Shown: piece after piece, positions 1 to 8,665 of the stretch
How positions within the stretch are numbered: position 1 is the first letter of the stretch
Layout: every line of letters starts with the position of its first letter
From: Rhodocyclaceae bacterium
GTDB taxonomy: Bacteria > Pseudomonadota > Gammaproteobacteria > Burkholderiales > CAIKXV01
Direction of reading: 5' to 3'
DNA length: 64,000 nt
NCBI GenBank assembly: GCA_020248265.1
Contig: JADCHX010000004.1
Coordinates: forward strand, 167,473 to 231,472
Translations under genes and position numbers: made by a program
Notes under the pieces: model-generated
Databases searched by the model: none
Seen by the model: only the letters and a program-made list of their open reading frames with translations
Told to the model about the DNA's origin: nothing

Positions 1-812
1 ACGTGCTCGTTGAGCAGCTTGACGATCGGTGCCGGTGTCGACGCCGGGGCCAGCAAGCCGACCCAGGTCTGGAAATCGAAGCGCGGCATGCCGGCTTCGG
101 CCGTCGTGGCTACCTCGGGCAGCATCGCGAGCCGCTTGCCGCTGGTTACCGCCAGCGCGCGCAGGCGGCCCGACTGGATATGGCCGACGGCCGCGAGCGG
201 CGTCTGGAAGGTCACTTCGGTCTCGCCGCCGATCGTCGAGGCCATGGCCGGACCACCGCCCTTGTACGGGACATGCACCAGGTTCGCGCCACTGATGTAC
301 TTGAACAGTTCCGCGCCCAGGTGGGTCAGCGTGCCCGCACCGGAGGACGAGTAGTTGATCGCGCCCGGCTTCGCCTTCGCCAGGCGGACCAGACCCTGCA
401 GGTCGCGCACCGGCAGCGATGGATGCGCGACCACGACCACCGGGCCGTTCACTACCAGGGAGATCGGCGCGAAGTCCTTCTCGGGCGTGAACCCGAGTTT
501 CGGGAACAGGGCCGGGTTGGCTACCAGCGGCGCGGTATTCGCGAGCAAGGTGTAGCCGTCGCCGGGCGCGCGCGCGACCACCTCCATGCCGATGTTGGTC
601 GATGCGCCCGCGCGGTTGTCGACCACCACTTGCTGGCCGAGCGACTCGGACAGCTTCGGCGCCAGCAGGCGTGCGGTGGCGTCCACGCTGCCGCCGGGCG
701 GTACCGGCACGATCACGCGCACCGGGCGCTGCGGGAAGTCGCGCGGCTGGGCATGGGCTGCGGCAGCCATAGCGGCGAGCGCAAGCGGTACGAACGTGCG
801 CAGGGTATTCAT
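1..812 (-). CDS. Bug/TctC-family solute-binding protein (3' end cut by window)
   Basis: Periplasmic binding protein of the tripartite tricarboxylate transporter family, expected to capture a small organic acid. The first 270 residues are visible and roughly 55 C-terminal residues lie outside the window. A signal peptide (MNTLRTFVPLALAAM...AHAQ) is followed by the family motifs PPGGSVDATARL, DNRAGAST, GDGYTLL and HVPYKGGG. The start ATG at 812 has a strong upstream GGAGGAG. No transporter membrane subunit lies beside it. Family assignment is firm; the ligand is unknown. Confidence 0.93.
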   Translation of the reverse strand, partial: MNTLRTFVPLALAAMAAAAHAQPRDFPQRPVRVIVPVPPGGSVDATARLLAPKLSESLGQQVVVDNRAGASTNIGMEVVARAPGDGYTLLANTAPLVANPALFPKLGFTPEKDFAPISLVVNGPVVVVAHPSLPVRDLQGLVRLAKAKPGAINYSSSGAGTLTHLGAELFKYISGANLVHVPYKGGGPAMASTIGGETEVTFQTPLAAVGHIQSGRLRALAVTSGKRLAMLPEVATTAEAGMPRFDFQTWVGLLAPASTPAPIVKLLNEH

Positions 813-1167
813 CCGAAGCTCCTCCATCGATAAACGACGCGCCGGCCGGTCCTGCCGAGTGGAACCTGATTCCGGCGAATGGCGGGCTCATGGCCACGCG
901 TGGAAACTACCGCATTACGCGAGCCCCGTGTCGCTGCTGGCCAGGCTTGATCGACATGTCCGCGTGCAGCGAGAAGCCGCCGGCCTGTGCGTTCTGTCAG
1001 GTCCTGAAGTCGATCCGCGAGAACGAGCCGCGCGCCATCCCGATCGGTCATGACGTCGATCGCTACAAGGGGGTGGCGATCAGTTGCCGCAGGGCGCGGC
1101 GGCCTGTGTGCCGGGGAGCATGGGCACGATCTTCGTGGTCTGTGTGCTGGCGCTGCCTCAATCTGCC
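813..1167. other. gene-free interval, nothing recognised
   Basis: About 355 bp between the Bug gene start and the end of the DUF808 gene. It must carry the promoter of the Bug gene. Open frames here look like high-GC shadows: none has a convincing ribosome site or family resemblance. I see no hairpin with a T-run and no RNA gene. Confidence 0.5.
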
Positions 1168-2130
1168 TCAAACTGCCTTGACCCGCTGTATCGCGGGCTG
1201 CACCACCCGATGCACGAGCGCCTGGGTGAGTCCACCGATGGCCAACCCGACCACGCCGGACAAGGTGGCAGCCACCAGCCAGCCGAGCAGGTCGCCACCG
1301 ATCGGAGACAGCGCGCCGATCGCCACGCCCAGTTGCTTGATGCCGTACTCAGGCGCCTTCAGGCCGTACTCGGACAGCGCGTGCAGAATGATGCCGCCGC
1401 CTACCCACAACATCGCGAGCATGCCCACGACGCTCAAGGTCGTCAACACGCCGGGCATGGCGCGCACCAGCAGGCGACCCGGTGTCGCCCACGGTTCGCG
1501 GCCGCGGGCCAGTGCCAGCCCGAAGTCGTCTGCCTTGACGATCAGCATCACCGCGCCATAGACGGCGAACGTGGCGCCCAGGCCGACCAGGCACAGCACC
1601 GCGGCCTTGGTGCCGAGCGAGGTGTCGCCAACGGTCGCCAGCGTGATCGCCATGATCTCGGCAGACAGAATGAAGTCGGTTCGGATGGCGTCGGACACCC
1701 GCGCCTGTTCCAGTGCGTGCGGGTCGGTCGGCTCGATGGGTGCTGCAGCCTGCGTCGGCTGCCCGGCGCGCGGCGGCCGTACCAGTTCGGCTACCTTGCC
1801 GAATCCTTCCATGCACAGGAACATGCCACCGGCGATCAGCAGCGGCGTGATCGACCATGGTGCAAACGTCGACAGCAGCAGGGCGCCAGGCAGCAGGTAC
1901 AGCGTCTTGTTCTTGACGGAGCCCCAGGCGATCCTGCGGATGATCGGTAACTCGCGATCGGCACCCAGCCCGACCACGTAGCGCGGCGTGACTGCAGCAT
2001 CGTCGATCACGATGCCGGCGGCCTTGCCGCCCGCCTTGGCGGCCTGCGCGGCCACGTCGTCCACTGCGGCGGCGGCCACCTTGACCAGCGCCGTCACATC
2101 GTCGAGCAGAGCAAGCAGGCCGGAAGCCAT
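1168..2130 (-). CDS. DUF808 (YedI-like) inner-membrane protein
   Basis: 320-residue integral membrane protein of the DUF808 family, whose E. coli member is YedI; biochemical role unknown. The opening MASGLLALLDDVTALVKVAA and the internal segments GIVIDDAAVTPRYVVG and GSVKNKTLYLLPGALLLS are characteristic, as is the full length near 300-320 residues. Several long hydrophobic segments follow (about residues 90-115, 155-185, 215-250 and 265-300). A GGGGAA stretch precedes the ATG. It appears to be a single-gene unit. Confidence 0.9.
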   Translation of the reverse strand: MASGLLALLDDVTALVKVAAAAVDDVAAQAAKAGGKAAGIVIDDAAVTPRYVVGLGADRELPIIRRIAWGSVKNKTLYLLPGALLLSTFAPWSITPLLIAGGMFLCMEGFGKVAELVRPPRAGQPTQAAAPIEPTDPHALEQARVSDAIRTDFILSAEIMAITLATVGDTSLGTKAAVLCLVGLGATFAVYGAVMLIVKADDFGLALARGREPWATPGRLLVRAMPGVLTTLSVVGMLAMLWVGGGIILHALSEYGLKAPEYGIKQLGVAIGALSPIGGDLLGWLVAATLSGVVGLAIGGLTQALVHRVVQPAIQRVKAV

Positions 2131-2297
2131 GACAGTTCCCCAGTTGGTTGATGCAACCTGCCGTTGTCTTCTGGACGCGATCGCCCCTGTTCAGACCCGA
2201 CTGCCGGCGAGAGGTTCCCGGGAGGTGGGGACAGGCCACTGGCCAGCCCGAGCGTCCGGGCAATCCGTGTTTCCCCTTGCGTGGTGCCGGCGCTCTG

Positions 2298-2792
2298 TCA
2301 CACCTCGACCACCCGATGCAGCAGCGCATACGACACGCGCCACTCCCCTCCAGGACAGGCGACGCTGGCGGTCTTGGGATTCATGCGTACGATCGTGCCG
2401 ATATGCTGGATCAGGTCGCGCCCTTCGAAGCCGACGGTGTCACCGGGCTGGAAATCTGCGCGTGTGAGCGTTGGCCGCGCAGCCGTTGCCGGTACGGCAG
2501 GCAGACCGTCGCTCACCAGGGCTGCGTACTCCACCCATACATGGCCGCCAGCCTCGCGGTGGATGAGCACCCGATCGGACTTGAACTGCGCGATACGGCC
2601 GCGATGCATTCGCTGATCGCGCGTGCTCCAGTACTCGATCGGCAAGCCGGTGTTCAGGCGCTGCCGGATGGCGAGTACGCGCTGCGGGGAGGCGAGCAGG
2701 TGCGCGACTGCAGTGCGAAGCTGCAGCAATTCGAGGTCGGAGACGTTCTCCAACGCAGCCATGAGCGTGCGCAGGTCCAGGGTCATGGGCAT
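2298..2792 (-). CDS. hypothetical protein with two SH3/KOW-like repeats
   Basis: 164-residue cytoplasmic protein with no signal peptide or membrane segment; I do not recognise the family. Residues 1-45 look helical. Two similar stretches follow, at about residues 65-92 and 131-159. Each begins G-x-I and ends W-x-V-x-Y-A-x-L (WVEYAAL and WRVSYALL), suggesting a duplicated small beta-barrel of the SH3/Tudor/KOW kind. The second is introduced by FQPGDTVGFEG. Start is uncertain: ATGs at 2792 and 2786 both lack a clear ribosome site, and an in-frame ATG lies slightly upstream. Confidence 0.6.
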   Translation of the reverse strand: MPMTLDLRTLMAALENVSDLELLQLRTAVAHLLASPQRVLAIRQRLNTGLPIEYWSTRDQRMHRGRIAQFKSDRVLIHREAGGHVWVEYAALVSDGLPAVPATAARPTLTRADFQPGDTVGFEGRDLIQHIGTIVRMNPKTASVACPGGEWRVSYALLHRVVEV

Positions 2793-2857
2793 GGCGGGTG
2801 GAAGACTCGGGGTTCTGGGCGTGACCGTCGTGCCCTCCATTCTGCCGCACCCCAGCC

Positions 2858-2881
2858 ACCCCGGGGTCAACCCCGGGGTCA
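2858..2881. repeat. two tandem copies of palindromic 12-mer ACCCCGGGGTCA
   Basis: ACCCCGGGGTCA occurs at 2858-2869 and again at 2870-2881. Each copy contains the perfect palindrome ACCCCGGGGT. It is followed on the plus strand by AGATCTTGTTTTTT. The block could fold as a terminator-like hairpin. It also sits exactly where the antitoxin remnant breaks off, so it may mark the junction of a small mobile or REP-type repeat. Confidence 0.6.
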
Positions 2882-2956
2882 GATCTTGTTTTTTGCGCCG
2901 GCGTGCATGCGCTGGCCGAACGTCGCCTCGGGCAACTCGATCTGAATCGTCGTCAT
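2879..2956 (-). pseudogene. antitoxin N-terminus, truncated
   Basis: 25-codon frame beginning MTTIQIELPEAT, the usual opening of a ribbon-type antitoxin family that normally runs 70-90 residues. The start has a well placed AGGAGA about nine bases upstream, so it was probably a real gene. After FGQRMHAGAKNKI it stops inside the palindromic repeat block. No toxin gene is adjacent. I infer the decayed 5' end of a toxin-antitoxin locus; a genuine micro-protein is less likely. Confidence 0.45.
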
Positions 2957-3287
2957 GGCCTTGCGTCTCCTGTGTGCCGTGAGCGCTGGGGCGAGCCCCA
3001 CGCGTTCGGACAGTTCTTCCGGGACTGGGTGCACACGCTCGGGGATTGACGCTGCCGCAATTGTGCGGTCGCCTGCATGGGGCCAGGATAACCATCGCGT
3101 CGAGGTTTCTCGCGTGAATTCGCTCCCGTCTCGTGCCGCTCCCCCCCGAACCGCCGACCCTGCGCTCTCGGGTGTCGTCGCACTGCTGGCGGCGAGCCTG
3201 CCGACCGACTGAGCCGCCCCATCGAGGCAGGCCGCTCGGCGCCAGACGCGATCGCCTCCGCAATGAGTTGAGTTACGATCGTGGGCC
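2957..3287. other. gene-free interval, nothing recognised
   Basis: About 330 bp upstream of both the minus-strand antitoxin remnant and the plus-strand DUF1653 gene. Long antisense frames here resemble no protein. It presumably holds the DUF1653 promoter, but no clear -35/-10 pair stands out. Confidence 0.45.
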
Positions 3288-3560
3288 ATGCCAGTCGACG
3301 CGCTGCCGCCCCTGCCCCCCACGCCCACCGGCCACTACCGCCACTACAAGGGCAACGAGTACGAGCTCGTCGGCGTCGTTCGCCACAGCGAGACGCTCGA
3401 GGCGCTGGTGCTCTACCGGCCGCTCTACAACGACAGCGGGCTGTGGGTGCGTCCGCACGCCATGTTCTTCGGCGAAGTCGAGGTCGACGGCCTGCGCCAG
3501 CCCCGCTTCGCCTTCCTCGGCGATCAGCTGCCCGGCAGGATGCCCGGCGCCAGCGTGTAG
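3288..3560 (+). CDS. DUF1653 domain protein
   Basis: 90-residue cytoplasmic protein that is essentially one DUF1653 domain: GHYRHYKGNEYELVGVVRHS, then LVLYRPLYND, LWVRPHAMF and PRFAF. The family fold is small and beta-rich, and its function has not been established as far as I know. The ribosome site is weak. Its last 37 bases overlap the 3' end of the convergent deacetylase gene, so transcription from the two sides can interfere. Confidence 0.88.
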   Translation: MPVDALPPLPPTPTGHYRHYKGNEYELVGVVRHSETLEALVLYRPLYNDSGLWVRPHAMFFGEVEVDGLRQPRFAFLGDQLPGRMPGASV

Positions 3561-4432
3561 CAGTAGTCCGACACATCGCCCGGCTTGCAGAACCAGACGC
3601 GATCCTTCAGCGGATGGTTGACGCAGTGCGCGAGCGCGTTGCGCAGCACACGCAGCCGGAACGGCTGGCCGAACACGTAGGGATGGATCGACAGGTTGCA
3701 CACCAGCGGCGCGTGCTCGCTCTGATCGACCATCTCGTCGAACTGGTCGACCAGCATGTCGCAGAACTCGTGTGCGCTGTGCTGGCGATGCACGACCGCC
3801 GGCGAGTCGTTGAGTTCGACCGGATAAGGTACCGACAGGATCGGCCCGGACCGGGTGCGCAGCCAGAAAGGCTGGTCGTCGCACGGCCAGTCCATCAGGT
3901 AGCGGTAGCCGGCCTCCTTCAGCAGGTCGGGCGTGGTGGCGTTCTCGTAGGCCCCGGCGCCCATCCAGCCGGTGGCCGGCACGCCGGCGGCGGCAAACGT
4001 GTCGGCGACCTCCTTGATCACCCGCGCCTCGTCCTCTTCCCAGAGGAAGTCCTTCAGGTTCTCGGCATTGGTGCGGCCGTGGCCGACGATCTCGTCGCCG
4101 CGCTTGCGGATCGCATCGATGATCTGCGGGTAGTAGTCGCAGAGCAGGCTGTTGGCGTTGTGCGCGGCTGGCAGCTTGAACTGGTCGAACATGTCGAAGA
4201 AGCGCCAGATGCCGATCCGGTTGCCGTAGTCGCGCCAGGAGTAGTTGCGCTGGGTCTGCGGCTCGCCATGCTTCGCGTTGTCGTGGCCGCGGCCCTTGCC
4301 GAACGCGAACACCTCGACGTTGGTGGTGATGCAGAAGGCCAGGCGCTTGCCGCCGGGCCAGTTGTAGTCCGTGCGCTCGTTCAGCGGCACATAGTCGTAG
4401 CGGGTGTGCGTCGGCACCAGTCCTTTTTTCAT
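3524..4432 (-). CDS. polysaccharide deacetylase (CE4/NodB-like) family protein
   Basis: 302-residue enzyme of the polysaccharide deacetylase/allantoinase-like superfamily, which hydrolyses C-N bonds with a metal on a (beta/alpha) barrel. Visible elements are TNVEVF near residue 38, GHGRTNAE with candidate metal His118, the DEARVIKEVADTF helix, and LSIHPYVFGQPFR near the C-terminus supplying the second conserved His. There is no signal peptide, which favours a cytoplasmic catabolic role (PuuE-like) over cell-wall work. I chose the ATG at 4432 because AGGAAA lies six bases upstream; an in-frame ATG at 4453 would add seven residues. Substrate unknown. Confidence 0.85.
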   Translation of the reverse strand: MKKGLVPTHTRYDYVPLNERTDYNWPGGKRLAFCITTNVEVFAFGKGRGHDNAKHGEPQTQRNYSWRDYGNRIGIWRFFDMFDQFKLPAAHNANSLLCDYYPQIIDAIRKRGDEIVGHGRTNAENLKDFLWEEDEARVIKEVADTFAAAGVPATGWMGAGAYENATTPDLLKEAGYRYLMDWPCDDQPFWLRTRSGPILSVPYPVELNDSPAVVHRQHSAHEFCDMLVDQFDEMVDQSEHAPLVCNLSIHPYVFGQPFRLRVLRNALAHCVNHPLKDRVWFCKPGDVSDYCYTLAPGILPGS

Positions 4433-4623
4433 CGGCTTTCCTGTTGCGATCATGCGGGCCGCGCCGGAATCGGCCGTGTCACCCGGGTGGAACAGAATAT
4501 CATTGCGGACCCAGCTTCAGCCCCCGATACACCCGCCCCCAGCGCGGCGGTTAGACTCGCACTCCACGAATCAACGGCTGCCCGGCGGGCAGTGCCGGAC
4601 CAGGCAATGGGCAGGATTCCAGC

Positions 4624-5838
4624 GTGACCACCGACTGTGCGGCGATGCCGCGTACGCCGCCCTCGCTCGCCTACCTGGTGTTCACGCTCACCTTCAGCCA
4701 TGCGATGTCGGTGTCCTCGATGATGGTGCTGCCGGCGATCGCCCCGGTGGTCGCCGCCGAGTACGGCATCGATCCGTCCCTGGTCGGCTACCACATCAGC
4801 GTGGTCAGCATCGGGCTGATCGCCTCGCTGGTACTGTTCTCCGGCCTGAGCCGGCGGCTGGGCAGCGCACGTGCCGCGCAGATCGGCCAGTGCCTGGTGG
4901 CGGCCGGCATGCTGTGCGCGATCCTGCCCTCGGCCGCGTTCCTGCTGCCAGGGTCTCTGGTGATCGGCATCGGCTTCGGCCTGCTGGCACCACCTGCTTC
5001 CGCGCTGATGATGCGCTTCTCGCCGCCGGCCCGGCGCAACCTGGTCTTCTCGATCCAGCAGACCAGCGTGCCGCTCGGTGGCGTGATCGCCGCGCTGGTG
5101 GCGCCGCTGGTCGCCGTGAGCGTGGGCTGGCGCTGGGCGTTCATGTACGCGATCGTGACGCTCGTCATGGCGATGGTGCTGCTGCAGATCGGCCGCCCGT
5201 CATGGGACGACGACCGCGACCCGTCCCAGCGTGCGCTCGCGCGCAACCCGTTCGACGGCTTTCGCTCGAACTGGCGCGACCGCAAGCTGCGGCTCCTGTC
5301 GTTCGCCGGCATGTCGTTCTGCTGGGCGCAGTTCTGCGTTGCCACTTTCGCGGTGGTCGCCTGCGTCGCGATGCTTGGCATGAGCATCGTGAAGGCGGGG
5401 CTGGTGCTGGTCGCGGTGCAGGTGGCGAGCACCGTGGGCCGTATGGCCGCTGGCTGGATTGCGGACCGCATCGGCAGCGCCGGGCGCGTACTGACCTGGA
5501 TGTCGTGGACGATGCTCGCGCTCAGCATCGGTTTCTTCTGGCTCTCGCCCGCGTGGCCGCTCTGGTTCGTGTACGCGATGTTCGCCGCGCTCGGCCTTGC
5601 CTCCGGTGCCTGGGCCGGCATCCTGATGGCCGAAGTAGGGCAGCAGGCACCACCCGGCCGGGTCGCCGCAGTGGTCGGCGGCACGCTGCTCTACGTGAAC
5701 ATCGGCAAGTTCACCGGGCCGGCGGTGTTCTCCGCGACCTATGCGCTGACGCACAGCTACAACATCGCCTTCGCGCTACTGGCTGTCCCGGCGCTGATCG
5801 CGATCGGTTGCCTGCGCGCGCAGCAGCGGTCAGGCTGA
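4624..5838 (+). CDS. MFS transporter
   Basis: 404-residue major facilitator superfamily permease with about twelve hydrophobic segments. After the second segment comes the loop SRRLGSARAAQ, and the equivalent loop in the second half is DRIGSAGR, the expected pseudo-twofold pattern. A ribosome-site-like AGGA precedes the GTG at 4624; an ATG seven codons in is the alternative. It is divergent from the deacetylase gene across about 190 bp, so the two may share a control region. Substrate not predictable. Confidence 0.88.
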   Translation: MTTDCAAMPRTPPSLAYLVFTLTFSHAMSVSSMMVLPAIAPVVAAEYGIDPSLVGYHISVVSIGLIASLVLFSGLSRRLGSARAAQIGQCLVAAGMLCAILPSAAFLLPGSLVIGIGFGLLAPPASALMMRFSPPARRNLVFSIQQTSVPLGGVIAALVAPLVAVSVGWRWAFMYAIVTLVMAMVLLQIGRPSWDDDRDPSQRALARNPFDGFRSNWRDRKLRLLSFAGMSFCWAQFCVATFAVVACVAMLGMSIVKAGLVLVAVQVASTVGRMAAGWIADRIGSAGRVLTWMSWTMLALSIGFFWLSPAWPLWFVYAMFAALGLASGAWAGILMAEVGQQAPPGRVAAVVGGTLLYVNIGKFTGPAVFSATYALTHSYNIAFALLAVPALIAIGCLRAQQRSG

Positions 5839-5878
5839 TCGCTGCGGCCATCCGCGTGCCGCGGTTACCGCACCTCGG

Positions 5879-6883
5879 TCACTGCACCTCGATCTTGCGT
5901 GTCGCCACGATGCGCCGCCATTTGTCGATCTCGCCGCGTACATGGCTGTCGGCCTCGGCCGGCGTGGTGAGCTTGAGCGAGCCGCCGAGTTCGGCGAACA
6001 GCTTGCCGATGTCCGGCTGCTTGAGCACCGCATGCAGTTCACGGTTCAGGCGCTCGACGATCGGCCGCGGCGTCGCACGCGGCGCGGCGATGCCGGCGAA
6101 CGACGTGACTTCATAGCCGGGCAGCGTCTCGGCCATCGTCGGCGTATCGGGCAACTGTGGCGAACGTTCCAGCGAGGTGACCGCCAGCGCCCGCACGCGG
6201 TTGGCCTGGATCTGCGAGAAGGCACCGGTCAGCGTGCCGAAGATCACGTCCAGGCGCCCGGCCATCAGCTCGGTCATCGGTTCGGCACTGCCCTTGTAGG
6301 GCACATGCAGCATGTCGGTGCTGGCCATCGAGTTGAAAAGCTCGGTGGCGAGGTGGAACACCGAGCCGATGCCGACCGAGCCGTAATTCAGCTTGCCGGG
6401 ATTGCGCCGCGCGAGGTCGATCAGCCCGGCGGCATTGCGCACCGGCGAGTCGTTGCGCACGACCACCACGAACGGATAGGTGATCACGACCGTCACCCAG
6501 GCGAAGTCCTTCACCGGGTCGTAGGGCAGCTTCGACGCGGTGGCCGCGACCGAGGTGAACGCGCCGCTGGCGAACAGCAGCGTGTGTCCGTCGGGCAGCG
6601 ACTTCGCCACCGCAGCGGTGCCGATCATGCCGCCGGCACCGGGCCGGTTGTCGACCAGCACGTTCTGGCCGAGGCGCTCCGCCAGCCGTGGTGCGATCGT
6701 GCGGCCGACCATGTCCGTGTTGCCGCCCGGCGCGAACGGCGACACCATGCGCACCGGGCGAGAGGGATAGGCGACGGGTGCGTCGGCTGCCGTAGCGTGG
6801 CCGACGAAGGCGGGCATGGCCGTCACTGCGGTGCCTGCGACGAGTGCCAGGCCGACACGGCTGAAGGTGAGCGAACGGGACAC
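5879..6883 (-). CDS. Bug/TctC-family solute-binding protein
   Basis: Periplasmic binding protein, 334 residues from the GTG at 6883. The signal sequence (SRSLTFSRVGLALVAG...ATAADAP) leads to RPVRMVSPFAPGGNTD, DNRPGAGGMIG, LPDGHTLL and HVPYKGSAEP. The frame stays open into the upstream nitroreductase gene, but the GTG sits ten bases past that gene's stop and is immediately followed by the signal peptide. It is co-directional with the nitroreductase and probably co-transcribed. No adjacent permease. Confidence 0.92.
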   Translation of the reverse strand: MSRSLTFSRVGLALVAGTAVTAMPAFVGHATAADAPVAYPSRPVRMVSPFAPGGNTDMVGRTIAPRLAERLGQNVLVDNRPGAGGMIGTAAVAKSLPDGHTLLFASGAFTSVAATASKLPYDPVKDFAWVTVVITYPFVVVVRNDSPVRNAAGLIDLARRNPGKLNYGSVGIGSVFHLATELFNSMASTDMLHVPYKGSAEPMTELMAGRLDVIFGTLTGAFSQIQANRVRALAVTSLERSPQLPDTPTMAETLPGYEVTSFAGIAAPRATPRPIVERLNRELHAVLKQPDIGKLFAELGGSLKLTTPAEADSHVRGEIDKWRRIVATRKIEVQ

Positions 6884-6893
6884 GAGTGCTTGC

Positions 6894-7448
6894 TCAGCCG
6901 AACCGGTTCCAGACAACGATCTCTTCGGCCGGCTTGCGCGTGCGCGGCTTGCGATCCTTGGCTGCAACTTCTTCCGGCAGGTCTTCGATGCGGCCGCGAT
7001 AGCCGGCCACCACCAGCGCGACCGGACGCATCGGTGCCGGGATCGCGAACGCCCTGGTGACCTTGTCGAAATCCCAGCCGATCATCGCGTGCGTGGTGAG
7101 CCCGAGTGCGCAGCCCTGGATCAGCAGGTTCTCCAGCGCGAGGCCGCAGTCGAGCAGGAACGACTGCTGGCCGTTGCGGTCGGGCTGCTCGTCCGGGTTG
7201 CCCACCACCACCATCTTCAGCGCGGCGGCGGCAGCCCAGGCGCGGTTACCTTCGCTCAGCGCATCGTCATAGGCCGCGATCGACGCGGCATCCTGCGCGA
7301 TCAGCAGCCGCCACGGTTGCTTGTTGTTCGACGACGGTGCCCAGCGGAACGCTTCGATCAGCGACGCGACGACCTCCGGCTCCAGCGTCCGGTTCGTGAA
7401 GTGCCGCTCGCTGCGGCGGTCGACGAGGGCTTGCAGGATCGTTGGCAT
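6894..7448 (-). CDS. nitroreductase family protein (FMN oxidoreductase)
   Basis: 184-residue FMN-dependent NAD(P)H oxidoreductase of the nitroreductase fold. The N-terminal RRSERHFTNR is the phosphate-binding signature; APSSNNKQPWR is the flavin-contacting loop. LLIQGCALGLTTHAMIGWD and the C-terminal ALVVAGYRG complete the domain. Such enzymes reduce nitroaromatics, quinones or enones. It lies directly upstream of a Bug binding-protein gene, suggesting reduction of an imported aromatic or unsaturated acid, which is inference only. Confidence 0.92.
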   Translation of the reverse strand: MPTILQALVDRRSERHFTNRTLEPEVVASLIEAFRWAPSSNNKQPWRLLIAQDAASIAAYDDALSEGNRAWAAAAALKMVVVGNPDEQPDRNGQQSFLLDCGLALENLLIQGCALGLTTHAMIGWDFDKVTRAFAIPAPMRPVALVVAGYRGRIEDLPEEVAAKDRKPRTRKPAEEIVVWNRFG

Positions 7449-7585
7449 CGAGGGACGCGCTCCGGTCGCGGTCGGGAAGAGGCGAAAGCGTACCGCGTTT
7501 CGGGTCTATCATTGCGCACCGGCGCGAGGACGGACCGGACCCGGACGCCTGACCGGGCGGCGCGTGCCGAGCAGGAGGACAGACG

Positions 7586-8584
7586 ATGGACTACAGTCGC
7601 AGCGAGGCCAAGAGAGCGGCGCGCGAACATTTCCGCGGCGTATGGGCGGCGATCACCACGCCGTTCACGGCGGACAACCGGATCGACGAGCCGGGCCTGC
7701 GCCACAACATGCGCTGGCTGATCGAGCACCTGAAGATCGACGGCGTGTTCTGCACCGGCACGATGGGCGAGTTCTGGGCGCTCACCAAGGAAGAGCGGAT
7801 GCGCGTGGTCGAGATCGTCTGCGAAGAGGCGCGCGGACGCTGCCTGACCATCCCGCACACCGGCCACCACAGTGCCGACGAGACGGTCGAACTGACCAAC
7901 CAGGCCGAGCGCGCCGGGGCCGACTTCGCGATCGTGATGAACCCGTACTACCCGCCGGCGAGCGAAGAGGCGCTGTACCAGTGGTATGCGCACGTGAGCG
8001 CGCGCACGAACATCGGCATCTGGATGTTCGACACGCCGTTCTCCGAGGTCGCCCTGTCGCCCGAGGTGACTGCGCGCATCGCCAGCCTCGAGAACCTCTG
8101 CGGGCTGAAGTGCTCGCGGCCGCTCGACCACTATGCGAAGGTGCAGGCACTGGTCGGCGATTCCATCGTGCTGAGCCACCCGTCCGAGACCGAGCTGCTG
8201 CACCTGATCACGCACAACGGCATGAAGGTCCACATGTCGTCAGCAGCCCCGTTCCTGATACAGGTGCCGGGCTACACGCCGATGCGCGACTACACCGAGC
8301 TCGCGCTGGCCGGCGACCTCGCGGGCGCAAAGAAGATTCGCGACGGTATCGAGCCGCTGCGCGCAGTCCACGAGCGCTGGATCCGCGAGCCGTGGCTCAA
8401 GCACCACCTCATGCCGATCGCGCAGATCAAGGCGTGGTGCGACATGATCGGCATGGTGGGTGGCGCGGTACGACCGCCGCTGCTGCCGCTGCCGGCGGCC
8501 GATTTCGATGCGATGCGCGCGGACCTGGAGCGCGTGGGCTTCATGGCACGGCTGGGAACGCAGGCGAAGCGCGCTACCGCCTGA
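7586..8584 (+). CDS. DapA/NAL-family class I aldolase (dihydrodipicolinate-synthase-like)
   Basis: 332-residue Schiff-base aldolase or dehydratase of the DHDPS/N-acetylneuraminate lyase superfamily. Visible are the GTMGE phosphate/keto-acid loop (residues 58-62), the tyrosine motif NPYYPP (Y121/Y122) and the Schiff-base lysine in LCGLKCS (K175). It probably handles a catabolic 2-oxo acid rather than making lysine, because it is paired with a Bug transporter gene 82 bp downstream. AGGAGG precedes the ATG. The C-terminal 60 residues (from the WIREPWLKHH region) are longer than in classical DapA. Confidence 0.9.
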   Translation: MDYSRSEAKRAAREHFRGVWAAITTPFTADNRIDEPGLRHNMRWLIEHLKIDGVFCTGTMGEFWALTKEERMRVVEIVCEEARGRCLTIPHTGHHSADETVELTNQAERAGADFAIVMNPYYPPASEEALYQWYAHVSARTNIGIWMFDTPFSEVALSPEVTARIASLENLCGLKCSRPLDHYAKVQALVGDSIVLSHPSETELLHLITHNGMKVHMSSAAPFLIQVPGYTPMRDYTELALAGDLAGAKKIRDGIEPLRAVHERWIREPWLKHHLMPIAQIKAWCDMIGMVGGAVRPPLLPLPAADFDAMRADLERVGFMARLGTQAKRATA

Positions 8585-8665
8585 AGCGGCATCACCGTTC
8601 TTTCGCCCGAGGCTGCCTGCAGAGCGGCTCGGTGGCGGGCGCGGATCAAGCAACGAGGAGCAGGG

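Noticed and set aside
3-833. Long plus-strand open frames opposite the first Bug gene
   Set aside because: Arg/Ala/Gly-rich translations with no family resemblance; the opposite strand carries a clear signal peptide and Bug motifs. Same reasoning applied to all antisense frames opposite recognised genes.
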